Part shown: positions 1-15,579 of the stretch, one piece after another | Numbering within the stretch: the stretch's first letter is position 1 | How the letters are laid out: every line of letters starts with the position of its first letter | NCBI GenBank assembly: GCA_022592445.1 | Contig: JABYQR010000047.1 | Coordinates: forward strand, 1-64,000 | Length of the DNA stretch: 64,000 bases | Reading direction: 5' to 3' | Source: Cytidiella melzeri | Taxonomy: Eukaryota; Basidiomycota; Agaricomycetes; Polyporales; Irpicaceae | Program-made: the position numbers and the translations under genes | Notes under the pieces: model-generated | Told to the model about the DNA's origin: nothing | What the model saw: the letters and a program-made list of their open reading frames with translations, nothing else | The model's database searches: none

Positions 1-1170
1 CATGGATAGTCCAACAGAGACCGGATTTTTCCATCACTGTCACAAGTTTGCAGTATCAGGTGCCTATCTAGAGCGCTTATTTTCCAGCTAGGATTGTTAC
101 CAGACCTAACCCTAACCCAGGTCATGTGACACCCTGCCTTATTTATCAATAGTCCAGAACCAAACCCTAGACTCAATCTGGAGCAGTTCCAGATCAACCT
201 AGGCTATTGTTCTATTGTTCCTCTTCCATTGTTAGGGATCCCCCAGGGATTCACCCAGCTCCTATTTGTCCTATTGTTTCCTGTCTATGGTCTTCTGTCT
301 ATTGTTAGGGATTCCCCCAGTTTCTATTGTTCTATTGTTCCTGTTCTATTGTGCTATTGTTCTATTGTTCTAGTTCTATTGTTCTATTGTTCTATTGTTC
401 TATGTACCCTGGTCCGTCATTGTTACCCTGGTCCATTATTGTTCTATTGTTACTCCAGCCCCACAGTTACTCCAGTCCCTAGTGTGGGAACTTGCGCACA
501 GACCATCCAGACACAGTATATATAGTAGACCTTACTCTTCCTAGCTCTGCATCTTGATTTCTCTGCCATTTGCACTGCTAGGTGAGTTACTACATGTAAC
601 TTAGTATCTATTGTATAAACTCTGTCATTTGCACTGTTAGTATCCAGCCTCAGTGCCTGCTTGCCTGCTTATCATCAACTTTGACCTTGTTGTTGTTGGA
701 GATCTACCCCACTTCCATATCTACTTTACTCTCTTGTTAAAATTATCAGCATAGCAGCAGTTGCTCTGCAACAACTACTTTAGTGGATTCAGTTGTTGAG
801 CCATTTCTGAGAACAGTTCTCCAAAACTGGAGGAGGGAGGTTGATTTTCACCATAAGCTCTTATCATTATCAATGCTATATGAAGTGCCAGCCTAGTCTC
901 AAACATTTTTTTGCCCACAATTGAGACTTTTGACATGGATATTGAGCTAAAAATGCAGTTTTGTGGAGATTTTGTGGCTAAATGTATGGGTTTTTGACCT
1001 TTAAAAGGTATGGATTATGGTGTATGGGTGATTTATGGGTTATGGGTCGACTTTGGCAGGGAACCAACTCGGTGTATTGGAAAAAGTACGGGTTATGGGG
1101 ATTATGGGTTATGGGAGCTATGGGTTAAGAGAGAGTCGACTGTACAATAGAACTGACGGTGCAACGTACT
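1..1170. repeat. Low-complexity, repeat-rich DNA without a credible gene
   Basis: Positions about 205-460 are dominated by irregular tandem copies of a CTATTGTT-type unit. Positions about 995-1130 carry many copies of TTATGGG/TATGGG. A short CCTAACCCTAACCC stretch lies near 105. The only reading frame in the left part (229-525) is a by-product of the repeat. A TATA-like run near 515 and purine-rich stretches near 825-840 hint at a decayed LTR-type element, but I could not pair two ends. No RNA gene seen. Confidence 0.5.
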
Positions 1171-2379
1171 CTACCGCTTGACCCAGGTCCTCTGTGAAAA
1201 GGTATGAGCAAGTAGACACAGGAAAGTGTACTAAAAGCCTTACCGCTGCGCGAGCCTTGCGAAGATTCGTCTTTTTACGTTCAACCATCCTCGGGTCACG
1301 TCTAAGCAGTTTGGCTGGTCCCGCTCGTCAGCATCCCACAAGACTATGGGCGAAAGAATAAAATGCGGACCTTTCTTTAGGATGTCTGCGATGGCTGGTA
1401 CGTGCGCTGCGAGACCTCTAGCGAGACCTACGGCGACAGCACCCGATTGGCCAGTGGTGCCTCCGCCGCGCACGAGAGCAAACACATTGAACGCGCCAAG
1501 CAAGCCGGCGAGTTGCAGCGGGCGTATGACTGTTTCGCGGTCCTTTGCTATCGGGCTGGTAAACACAAAAAAGCTCGATTTAGCATACTCTCATCCTGTG
1601 CGACACCAGAGAACGTACAAGTATTTGTTCAGAGGGATATTGTTGATGAGGATGTTACTCGTGGTGACTTGCAGAGGAGCAGGCTGTCTGAAAGCTGACA
1701 AGGCAGGTGCAGACGCATAGAGGTTCAACGCGACATTCTTCTTCGGAGCCGCCTCCTGAGGGACGTCAGGCTTCTGGACAGGGATAACCCAAACACGCGC
1801 CGAGCTCTCCTTCCTCTTACCACTACTGTACGTCCTTCCGTATTCATCGAACTGCACTGGTTTCCGTTTCCCGCTCGCGAGAATGGCAGCCTTCTTGTCG
1901 CTCTCGAACTCGTCGAGCAACCCAGTGATGCTCTCGGCGAGAGCGTGGACACCTGCTACCTCCGCTATGCGCTTGTACTCGTCTAGCTGGCTGAGAAGAG
2001 AGATGACACGACGGTACCGGGAGGGCGTCATTTTGACGTCGCCGGACTTCATTAACGAGGCTCTGTCCTTCCAGAACGGCCGAGGTGGCGGGATGGACGC
2101 CCTCGCAAAGTCGGGGAGAGGGTAGAGATGCTCCGCTTTGAGGGCCTGCCGGGCAGAGTTGATGCATGCTTCGAGATTCAGGACTTGGTCATAGTAGGAC
2201 GCGCGAGAGGTGTAAAAAGTCGGCGAGGATGGCTTCGCTTTCTGCGGTGGCAGCGGCGGGCGGCGGATTTGGTGCAGTGCAGCTGGCGGTACGAAGCCAG
2301 TTGAGCTATGGCGGATGGCGAGGTGAGCTGAATGTTTGCGCCATCTTGAGCTGCTCTGTTGTCTCAGGACACTGAACAT
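1171..2379 (-). CDS. MRPS9: Mitochondrial small-subunit ribosomal protein uS9m (S9)
   Basis: Four exons on the minus strand: 1619-2379, 1371-1555, 1244-1314 and 1171-1191, giving 345 codons in frame. The C-terminal third is the S9 fold of the mitoribosomal small subunit. RGGGTTGQ sits near residue 282, followed by a [14 protein letters not shown] segment created only by splicing. The last exon encodes the classic S9 end TWVKR and stop, which reaches the decoding centre in ribosomal S9 proteins. The first 200 residues are a basic, Ser/Arg-rich extension of the kind seen in fungal mitochondrial S9, with a likely import sequence at the start. Introns are 52-63 bp. The family call is firm; the exact initiator is the first ATG of the open frame and less certain. 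Confidence 0.93.
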
Positions 2380-2732
2380 GCTTCGGTGGCGGTCGTCTCC
2401 GTCCTCGTCGACACGCTACCCTGAGCGGGAGAGGTTTGGGTCAAAAGGAGAATGGGGCGCTTGTCTGACTCTCGCGGACAAACTCAACTCGAAAGTGCGA
2501 AGGGTTGGATGCATTGCTAGACTGTATTGGGATGATAATATCGAAATAGATACAATAGATACATAGAGAGCAGATATGTCAGTCCTGCGAGCATATAAGT
2601 ACATTCGCATAACGCTCCGAGTTGAATTAGTCTTCCGAACGACGAAAAGTTCGTGCCTCGATGATACGCTCCAAATAGGCTATACGGTCCTTTTGCCTTG
2701 AGATTACAAACGTTGGTATGAGAGTTGCGCAT
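2380..2732. other. Intergenic, upstream of MRPS9
   Basis: 353 bp between two minus-strand genes: the promoter side of MRPS9 and the 3' side of the GRF gene. No repeat, RNA gene or credible reading frame seen. Confidence 0.6.
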
Positions 2733-4175
2733 TCAATACTTAGTGACATACTTTTGGTCCGTAATCTGGTATTGGGCAACTTCAGCTAGTGCCTTGCCGA
2801 GCTTATTGGCGCATACGTCTAGCTGGATCCTGGTTTCGCCTAGCTGAGTCTCCAATTCCAACATGCGGTTCGTCTTGAATAGATCCGTCTTTTGCAGAGC
2901 GTTGATCCTTCGCTCCTTCCTGCGGTCTTCCTCGACATATGCAAGCAGCCCATGAGCAAATGACGATACCTCGTCAGTCGTCAACGATGCCAAAGCCGCA
3001 GGGGCGGTAGAACCACCTTGGGTGGAACCGGAGACCTCACGACCGTGTAGTTCAAAAGGGTTCTCCTAGCATTTGAAGGAGACGTTGAGTAGAACGTCGC
3101 ATTTATGGCAGTGGGCGGGCTTACCGGGTCTGACCTCACAGTACTGCTACTGGCAAGTTCTCGCTCTTTCCCCTTAGTCTGAGGAGTTGATGGAGGCACT
3201 TCTAATTGGCTTCCGTCAGGCACAATTGATATGATAACATTGAAACAGGCTATAAACGTACCTGCAATGCCTAAGGGCGAAGACCGTTGGATCTTGTGAG
3301 GCCTAGTGCCCGATCCACCCTCTTCTGACTGCCAGAACTGGTCCTCGTCGCTTGACTCTTCGATAAAGGATCTTTTTAGCGGGCTCGCGACCTTCCTCAG
3401 CTCGTGGTCGATACCGGCAAGGGGACGCTTGACGGACGGCAGAGGACCGCGATCACCAGCCTGATGATCTGCTGCCTTGTCCCTCTCGCCAGCTTCCTTC
3501 GAGTGAGTATTCGAACGAGCAGATGAGGGGTTAGGCGGCGGAAGTTCGCTGGACTGGCTGAGGCCAAGGCGGATACCTTGCAAGCGCTTTTCCTTTTGAG
3601 CGGGAGTAAGCTTCTGGCTTGGTTTCAGAGCCCGCTGAGAAGGGGTGGCCGGAGAGCCATTCACTGAGGGGGTCTGTGGGATGGAGGTAAACAGCCGAGC
3701 TGAGGGAGTGGAAGGGACGTGCGGTCGCGCTGTCGTGGAAGACATAGTTGCAGACGATGTTTGCGGTGTCTGCCCGCGAGCTAATAATGCGCGCTGGGCC
3801 TGCGAGGGAGGAGGGGTCACTGTTTGTTGTGTAGATGAAGAAGGAGTTGAAGGGGGACTGAGTAGATGGTTCGACTGTGCTAATGCCGCCTTATGTTCAT
3901 CTTCCCATTCTTCCCACAAGACACGCCAGCTCAGTGAATCTCTCATGAACATATCGCACTCACTTACCGAAATACTTGCATCTTTGTGAATCCTCCCGAC
4001 TCCGACTGCAAGCGTAGAATCCACTGCGCGAGTCAGCTGTGGGACACGATGCCACTGTGGTAGCTCAGGGTAAGACTCACCGGCCCGGGTTTTCTGGTGT
4101 TCTGCTCGTCCGCTTCATGGCAGGAATGTTACACGCACAAAGCACAACATCGTCCGCGACAACATTGGTGGTCAT
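2733..4175 (-). CDS. GRF-type zinc finger protein with C-terminal coiled coil
   Basis: Five exons: 4081-4175, 3968-4023, 3262-3909, 3125-3201, 2733-3065, encoding 402 residues. The finger becomes visible only after splicing exons 1-3. It has C13-x-C15, then NPGRGFYAC (C37), then C47-KYF-EWEDE, matching the GRF pattern Cx(C) ... GRxFYxC ... CxxFxWxDE. GRF fingers bind single-stranded nucleic acid in TOP3A, NEIL3 and APE2 (known for the family). The middle (about 60-290) is Ser/Pro/Thr-rich and disordered, with an acidic EESSDEDQFW patch. Residues about 310-400 form a charged coiled coil. No catalytic domain is present, so this is a stand-alone GRF protein. A role in DNA or RNA transactions is inference. 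It is divergent from the neighbouring chaperone gene with 210 bp between starts. Confidence 0.8.
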
Positions 4176-4385
4176 GATGTTCTCGTCGATTCAAAGGTGG
4201 TGGTCGTCGAGCAAGAGGGGTTCTAACTCTGACTTGGCGTAGAGACGCTTCATCTGCGCAACGTCACTTGGTTAATTACCCCGCCTCGTGATCGCGTCGG
4301 GATGACCACATATAGGAGACGCGTCGCGTTCCTTCTTCCTCTTCCACACCGCCATATCCTCACCCGCCGCGCAGAGCCTCAGAAC
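4176..4385. promoter_or_regulatory. Shared promoter between divergent GRF and PAC4-like genes
   Basis: 210 bp separate two start codons pointing away from each other, so both promoters must lie here. An in-frame upstream ATG at 4302 would add 28 residues to the plus-strand gene; the arginine-rich extension is unlike the family, so I treat it as 5' leader. No clear TATA box. Confidence 0.5.
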
Positions 4386-4919
4386 ATGTCCAACATCCAA
4401 GTACACACCAAGTACATTCCAACGTCAGAGAGAGCACTGCCTGCCCTGGCTTTACAAATTACGCAGCTTGTAGGCTCCTATATGGTCTGGATAGGGACTA
4501 CGGGCGAGAGTGCCGAGAATGTCGAAACTGCCCTGCTGCAGGGGTCTCTGCTGAGAGATTGGGCGTGTGCGATGCCGCCGACTAATGTGGGTGGGCATCA
4601 AGGCGTGTGTGCTCATGTTGAGTGTACGGGTGATAATGCTTGATTCTTGAAGACTGCCATCCCGCCTGCTGCTACCAACCTGTACCGTTCCTCAAGCTCT
4701 GACGTCTCGCTTTCGATGGCCCAACGTCTCGGTGATATTTCATGGCTGTTCTCTTCAGTGAAAGAGGACGCTGATTGACGTGCAGCTCGACGGTTCAAGA
4801 AACAGATCTTCTTGTCTGTGGACGTGCCCCCTGCGTTTATGACGCCTGGGGATGGACCCAAGCTGATGCTGGCAGTCGAGAAAGCTGCGGTGCAGTCTCT
4901 CCAAGCACTGGAGACATGA
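4386..4919 (+). CDS. Proteasome assembly chaperone 4-like protein
   Basis: Three exons (4386-4586, 4653-4731, 4786-4919) give 137 residues. The protein starts MSNIQVHTKYIP and carries MVWIG in the middle and DWACAMPP before the first intron. After splicing come TNLYRSSSSDVSLSMAQRLARRFKKQIFLSVDVP. This order (beta strand, WIG, AMP, S-x-A-x-RLA-K, F-x-S) matches PAC4/Psmg4-type chaperones, which help assemble the 20S proteasome alpha ring with PAC3 (family knowledge). The length is as expected. Both introns are 54-66 bp and keep frame. The start at 4386 was preferred to 4302 on family length. Confidence 0.75.
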
Positions 4920-5371
4920 GAGTACCGGTGATACCCTGTGTAAGGAAAGGCGGATGCTGCGGCGGTGAATACAAATGACGGAAAATTATAAGTCGGGTTG
5001 CAGGGTTGGTCTTGTAAATAACATCGTAGAACTATCCGCTTTGTTGTCTCCTACAAACGTCGTCTGCTGGTACCCTTGTCCACTACGACCACCACATACC
5101 AAAAACCATCCTCGTCTGCATCGTTAGAGTGGTCGTCGTCGTTTGCGGTGACCTATCTTCGTTCGCAAACACGCCGAGCGCGCGATCGGGGTCTGATTTC
5201 CCCTGCCCTGCCGTTTGCAACTGTCAGGCCCTCTCACACCTCACATTGTCTCTACCACCACTCCTCTCATCCGTCGCAGCTCAGCAGCGACCCTCATCTG
5301 CACGACATCGACATCGATAACGGCTGCGACATCCCCCACTTGTCCCTCAGGCGTCGTTTCACCCACATTAC
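4920..5371. other. Intergenic, YAK1 promoter and leader
   Basis: 452 bp of pyrimidine-rich DNA (CT-rich from about 5050) leading into the YAK1 start. CT-rich tracts before the start are common in fungal promoters. Overlapping reading frames here look spurious. Confidence 0.5.
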
Positions 5372-9515
<4,144 letters not shown>

Positions 9516-10335
9516 TTTATGTGCGTCGAACACCTGACATCTGTACGCGAACGTATCTTCTTGCAATTTTTCAGAGGGGCTAACGTAACATTCTCCGCCT
9601 CTCAGCCAAACTCAGTCAAACTTTGTCCCTTTTGGCCACGAACGCATCTCCCATTCTGTGCAATATTCCTTTTTGTCCCGCTTCTTCTTACATAGCCGTG
9701 TTTGCCTGCTGTGCCGGACTCGCAGTTTTTTCTTATGTTGTGTGTACCACGGCGCTCTGGAACGCCTATGTCAAGGCTACTGCTTGTGTACGGACTACTG
9801 CCTCGGATTAAAACCCCCCATTATATCTAATCATACTTCTGGCTCAAGTGCTGCAATCGATTTTTCCCTCCATCTTGTCGTGATCTTTGCTAGTCCAAAA
9901 GAAGAAGAAGCTAAGCAATGAGCAAGAGCACAAAGAGGCAGTTGCAAGAGCACATGAGCGAAAGCTGACATTCCCGGCCGTCGCTCATGCACATGTACAG
10001 TATGTATGTCAGTGGTGCAGCTGCTTTCTTCGTCGTTCGTGGTTTTGTCGTGTGCTGGCAGGGGTACAAAATAATGGATGAGCATGTATTACTTCCGAGG
10101 ATACATTAAATTGTGAATTAGTGAGTATGTATTGTAGACAGAGATTGCATGATTCTTGCTCAGAGCAACTGTATGAAAAGCGCGGAACGCTGAAGCGCTC
10201 TAGCGGTGTACTTTGTTGACATGACCGTCGACCACCGCTGGCTAACGCTCTACCAGCTAATACTCTGAGCGTCCAGCTTGACTCTTTCATCTGGAGCTGT
10301 CAATACTCTTGTAAATTGCTCATCATCTCGCGAGG
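9516..10335. other. Intergenic between YAK1 and CASP genes
   Basis: 820 bp holding the YAK1 3' end and the promoter of the golgin gene. A 62-codon hydrophobic, Cys-rich frame at 9623-9811 has no start context or family resemblance and was not called. No repeat or RNA gene seen. Confidence 0.5.
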
Positions 10336-13328
10336 ATGGCTGATCACAACTTCTCTGGTGCATTGGCGACATGGAAGGGTATGTTTATAATACGCACTGC
10401 GCACTCTACCAAGCATCTGACCCGTACATTCAATAAGACATCGACCTCTCGGAATTACAGAAGACGTTGGACGCGCAAGGCATTGAAATTGTAGAGAACC
10501 AGAAGGAGAGCCTTGTCGGGCGGAAGGCTCTGGCAGACCGGACAAAAGGTGCTTTGCAGTGTTTGCTAACCACACAGCGCAGACCTTACCTCATGACCGC
10601 TCGTCAGAGTTCAGGAAGATACCAGAAGAGGAGAAACTGAACGTGATCAAAGGACTGTTGAAAGGTGTGAAGCCCACACACGGTTGGCTGTGGGGGCCTG
10701 CCTTTGACGTTATGTTTGCAGCGTACCAGACGGAGATTGACAGCCTAACAAAGCGTTCAAAGGTCGCGGAGAACGCGTTCTTGAATGTGTACAAGGTGCT
10801 GGCGGAAGCACCGGACCCGTACCCTCTCCTTGAAGCTGCAGTGGTACGTCCGCATGAGTGGCTTGCCTTCTCGCGCGTTGCTCAGCGCAGACTGTTGTAG
10901 GACCAAGCAGTGAAGGTTGCGGAGGCGAGAGAACAAGAATCCGAGCTGCAAAGACTACGAGAGGAGAATGCAGATTTACGGAAACGTCTCAGCGAGTCCT
11001 CGTCGTTGGAGACTGCGAAGCGGAAGGCAGAGAGCAGAGTAGAGCAGCTCGAGCAGCGGGTAATGTGCAGATGACCAAGCCCATAGTCCCATTTGTTTAT
11101 TGATGATTCCTTCAGATGGACGAGCTGATACAGGAGAAGGTCACTCAGAAGGAGAACGAGCTCAACGCCACGTATGACGAGAAGATCCGCAACTATGAGG
11201 AGAGGTCCGTCTTGCTCATGCTGACGCTCCACATATCTCATGGGCTTTGTTAGAGAGAAAGATCTTCACCAACAGGTCGCGTTGACCAAGGGCCAGCTTC
11301 GTGACCTTCGCATGTCTAACGAGTCCAACCAAGCAAAGTTGCTTGATCACACGCAGCGGCAAGGTACGTCAGACGGCACCCCTATGTCAGGCGTTCCAGG
11401 CTTATGGCAATTCTTTCTATACATGCACCCTTGAGCAGACGAAGAAGTTGTCGCAAAGCTCGCAGAGCTTGACATGATGGTTGCCGACTTGGAGAGGGCG
11501 AACAGTCGTGTTGTCACTGTCGAGCGACGTAACGTATGTCATTTCACGGGAAACGACCTTCACATGCTGACGTATGTGCTTTGCAGGAGTTGCTTCGTGC
11601 GGAAATTGAAGCTATCAAAAGCGGCAATGAAAGTTCTGGCCGGTCAGTCTGAGCCATCGGGCTTATTTGTGCACTCCAGCTCATTCTGCTACAGTCTCCA
11701 AGAGCTTCAGGCCAAGGTCTCCGAGTTGGAGTCCGAAACTGACAGACTCTCTAATGCGCTCAAAGCTCAGAAGGCTGCCACGACTGAGGCTCAGGCTGCT
11801 GCTGCCAAGAAGGTCGAGGAAGTGTCCAAAGAGCTGCAACGGAAGGCAAGCTAGAGAACGCTCGATCGTGCTTTCTGGCTGATCGCTTGCATCTAGACGA
11901 GCGAAGTCGACCAATTCAGACAGAAATTGAAACAGTACTCCGACTACGATGAAATCAAGCGCGAGCTTGAGATCATGAAGGTTAGTCCAAGTTACCCGCG
12001 TCCAAGATGCTGTTAGTGACAGCAAAATGCCACAGTATGTAGAATTTTCCGGGTTCGACGACACTGAGGACGCCAAGGACCCATTAGCCGCTAGCAGCGA
12101 GAGCACAGATGCTTTGGGTCTCCATCTGCCAAACCCTAACGCGGACAAAGCTAACGTTCAGCGTGGCAAATCTCTTGAAGTCCTTCTAGCTTTGAAGAAC
12201 AAACGTATTTTAGAGGAACTGACCAAATTCCGGGTATGCCCTCATGAGAAATTTTCCATGCACTATCCTAACCGTCGATCCAGATTCTTCACGGGGAACT
12301 CGAAGCATCTCTCATGAACGCTCAGAGCGGACTTGCCGCCGCAGAGGCTGAACTGGAAAAGCAGCGGGCGTTGAACGAAAACTTGGAGAACGATCTACTG
12401 CAGCTGGACTCGCATAAGCCAAAGGCAGCCAACGGAGACGCCAAGTCTGATAGCGACTTTCTGGCTGGACTCGATCTAGGGAAGAAGTCCACGGTACGCT
12501 TGTCATCAGGTGGGACGTTTCCCGGCGAAGCTGATTGTTCATGTCTCCTAGCCTTCGCCCGCGAGGAACAGCCCCATCCCGTTCACTTCTGCGGCTGACA
12601 CCTCCATTCTTCCCATTGTGACAAGCCAGCGAGATAGGTTCAGACAACGCAATGCTGAGCTCGAGGAGGTGCTTTACCTCTCCTTAAGGGAGACCAGTGG
12701 ACACTTACAGACAATTTGCAGGAGTTGCGAAAACAATTCAATATCATATCCGAATTGCGTGCAGAGGTGCCGTCGCGGTTTTTAGACTTCGTCATGAATA
12801 CAAGTTTTGACACAACAATATAGGTCAAAAGTCTACAGGCAGACAACTTGAAGCTGTATGAGAAGGTGCGATACATGCAAAGCTATCGAGAAGACGCCTC
12901 GACTCGTCCGTCAACGCTGGACCCTATATCCTCGAACGCTGCCGGTCGTTCGGACGACATGAGCAAGTATCGTGCTCGATAGTGAGTGTCAAAACGTGCA
13001 GCACGCAAATCATTTCTGACAATGACATAGCGAAGAAGCTATGAACCCTTTTCAGGCATTCCGTGGACGAGTACGTATCCGTTACTGTAGAACAGCTTAT
13101 GTGTATAACTGATTTCTATGACAGGAAGCTACACGAGCTTACGAGTCACTCAATGTCCTTGAGAGAGGAGTGCTTGTACTGACGCGCGCAATCCTGGGCA
13201 ACAGACGAACACGGACAGCTTTCATTTGCTACGCCATTACACTGCACATCCTCGTCATGTACACTGCTTACGAGTGCACAACGTCGTCAGGTCCACAGTT
13301 ACAGCGGCAGCCTATGCACATGCGTTAA
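10336..13328 (+). CDS. COY1: CASP/Coy1 Golgi coiled-coil membrane protein
   Basis: Eighteen exons: 10336-10378, 10438-10548, 10608-10664, 10722-10843, 10901-11059, 11116-11204, 11254-11363, 11439-11533, 11587-11642, 11695-11845, 11897-11980, 12036-12233, 12284-12493, 12552-12668, 12722-12766, 12824-12981, 13031-13070, 13125-13328; 682 residues in frame. The N-terminus has the CASP pattern: [35 protein letters not shown] and [13 protein letters not shown] long coiled coil follows. The conserved end reads NPFQAFRGR, then [20 protein letters not shown], then a single membrane span at about 646-664 and a short tail. CASP proteins are tail-anchored golgins in intra-Golgi transport. The intron at 11846-11896 uses a GC donor (GCAAGC). 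Confidence 0.93.
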
Positions 13329-13400
13329 CGTTAACATACATTACTGTGCCATGATGTATACGGTACAAGAATCACCATACGTATTGTTGACATCTCTCCT

Positions 13401-13832
13401 TTAGTAGACACCACAAACCGAGTTGTCAACCTGAGCCACACCAGCAGTCACCCTCCCCAGCTGCCTCGCCTGTCCGCTCGTCAACTGGTCCATCGCCTCC
13501 TCCGAGAGATTGAATCCTTCTCCTCCAGTATCGATCGCGAGGACGTTGATGCTGTTACCGTTGTACGTGAGCTGCCAGCAAGTACCGCAGGCGGCGGAGT
13601 TCCAGGCACCGACGGCGGGTGCGCCGCCGATTCTGGGGAAGGTAGGGAGCGAACCAAAGGTGGTGTATCCCTTGGTGATGAGCCCGTTGGCGCCGTCAGA
13701 GCAGGCGACGTTGTTGAGGGAGTCACCAGAGTTGTCGTAGATAGTGTCCCATGAGACTGACACGCTTTGGGCCAGAGATGGCACGACGGCGGCGGACAGC
13801 GCGAGGATGATAGTGCTGAATGTTAATTGCAT
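13401..13832 (-). CDS. Cerato-platanin family secreted protein
   Basis: Intronless, 143 residues. A signal peptide of about 22 residues (MQLTFSTIILALSAAVVPSLA) precedes SVSVSWDTIYDN, the usual mature start of cerato-platanins. The mature part has four Cys in the family order (AC, ACGTC, SVCGVY), expected to form two disulfides, and ends at VCGVY. These small proteins bind chitin oligomers, have an expansin-like fold, and can act as elicitors on plants (family knowledge). The open frame runs 62 codons further upstream, but the start at 13832 was chosen because it begins the signal peptide. It converges on the CASP gene with only 72 bp between stops. Confidence 0.92.
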   Translation of the reverse strand: MQLTFSTIILALSAAVVPSLAQSVSVSWDTIYDNSGDSLNNVACSDGANGLITKGYTTFGSLPTFPRIGGAPAVGAWNSAACGTCWQLTYNGNSINVLAIDTGGEGFNLSEEAMDQLTSGQARQLGRVTAGVAQVDNSVCGVY

Positions 13833-15457
13833 TGTCGTGCTGTGATTGGTAGTATGGATGAGATTGTGGTTGAGTGTAGTACAGCTGAGAGTAGGCTTTC
13901 GAAGTATTGTTTGTGCTGTAAATCTGTGCTGAACGTCGCGGGTTTTATACGGAAAAGTCGGTATGGGAATACGACACCGTGGGGAGGGTAGAAGGGGCAT
14001 AAATGACCGCCGAAGCATAAAAGTGGCCTCTGTTCCGCCTCTCGATCGCTTGAATTACAGCCATTCCGACTCTCTAGGCTGTGCTTTGACCGCGCCAAGT
14101 GTGGCGAGCGAGACTTTGCAATCGTACCGCAGACGTTCCGCCATCCGCCATCCCGCTGAAAGGGCATCCTCGCCCGCCGATCTTGAATTTGTTGCCGCCT
14201 GAAGAGGAGTTGTGGTGGGCATCTTTACCCCACTATTCATACCTCGTACTGTCGTCTATCGATTAAACCCAGTTCTCTCGGTGAGTTGGATCCGCCAGGA
14301 CCGCGTGCCATGCGTATGCTCATTCGTCAAAAGCACGAGTGTAGGTGGACGGCGGTCGAAGAAGAAGAGAGGTAATTTTCAGACCGAGGGGGCAGCGGGG
14401 ACAGGGAGCGGGTCCCAGATGGCAAGGGTGAAGGGTCGCTTCCCGGGATACGGGCGAATTGTGTTTCGCATTGAGGGTGAAGTTCTCCTGTTAGAGGTTC
14501 TTGCAAAACGCGAACGTCAGCCCGAGCTCTAGAATACACAGAAACAGCAATTCAGTTCGGTGCACACGGGCCTTACGTAGAAAGGTTTTGGGCAAACGCA
14601 GACTACTGATGAAAGAAAACCTACACACCTGTCTCCCTCGACTTGACTGACCTTAGCGGACTGGGAGGCGTGTAAGGGTGCCGCGGTTGGATAGTTAGCG
14701 AAGATGTGCGCATTCGCCGCATCTTTGCAGACGAAGTTGACGGTGTGCATGGTTCGCGCGGGTCTGGTGCTAGTATAAAGGTCGGGGTAGCCGAATGTGG
14801 TGTGGTGAGACTACGCAGTGAGATTCATCAGGATGAAGGGGATGTCGCTACGGAGGCTCAAACCCTGCCCGCCCCTACACAACAGTTGCCTCGTTCCTTT
14901 CAGGAGACACTGGTCGTTGCGCTCCCAAACACAGTCGGCAGTGCTCCTGGTGTGTTATCAGAGTCTGAAACGAGAATTTGACGGCGCGAACTACGAGCTT
15001 GAGTTGTGGAAGCTTGGACACGGAAGTTCAGCGATACTTGAATGCAGGTTGAGTCGTGGTGCTGTAGCGGCGACGTAGACAGAATGTAAATCGCCGAGAT
15101 GTCTGTCAACAAGTCCCAGTCGCGCAGGAGAACCCCGACTCGGTTCAGCCTGGAACATCATCTTTTGTCTTCGCATACCAATGACCACAGTAGTTTGACT
15201 TTGCTTGATACATGCTACAGTCAATATGCTCAGGAATATACTATATAACCTACTTAGTGTCCAACTATCCCATAGACGCCAATAAGCCCTATGTAGTTCA
15301 AAGCCTATTGCATTCGCATTTCCGACTGAAAAGAGAGCCATGTAGAGAAAGCATCATGTCACTTATCACTACGTCGGTCTCCTTTATCTGTCTAAATTGT
15401 GAATTCTGCGAGCTCATGATCACCCAGCGAATCCTTCCTTCCCTGTCATTCGTTAGG
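13833..15457. other. Gene-poor stretch with a duplicated fragment
   Basis: No complete gene could be assembled. On the minus strand an ATG at 14750 sits 20-30 bp after a TATACTAG element and opens MHTVNFVCKDAANAH, but no convincing continuation was found. Positions 14282-14322 match 16651-16691 at 33 of 41 bases by eye; both encode EHTH-G/R-TR-x-W on the minus strand. This looks like remains of a gene family. Confidence 0.4.
13943..13949 (-). promoter_or_regulatory. TATA box of the cerato-platanin gene
   Basis: TATAAAA on the minus strand, about 110 bp before the start codon at 13832. The position suits a highly expressed, inducible gene. Confidence 0.45.
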
Positions 15458-15579
15458 TCAGTGCTGGCAGTTCCAACCGGCGGCAGACCACTCACTGGCA
15501 GGAATGGTGATCTTCAGAGCCTCTTGAGCAGCTGGTCCTCCCCCCCTGCTATTCGTTATGTCAGTGCTGGCAGTTCCAA
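15448..15579. repeat. Short direct repeat inside/after the secreted-protein gene
   Basis: Two 29-bp copies at 15448-15476 and 15551-15579 differ at one base. On the minus strand both read GTASTD-L/I-TN, so the repeat duplicates a peptide unit. Copy spacing is 103 bp. Confidence 0.7.

Noticed and set aside
229..525. 98-codon frame rich in Leu, Val, Tyr and Cys
   Set aside because: It is a translation of the CTATTGTT-type repeat, not a protein gene.
9623..9811. Small hydrophobic, Cys-containing frame after YAK1
   Set aside because: No family wording, no splice context, and it lies in the 3' flank of YAK1.
12312..12647. 111-codon minus-strand frame
   Set aside because: Shadow of CASP exons 13 and 14.
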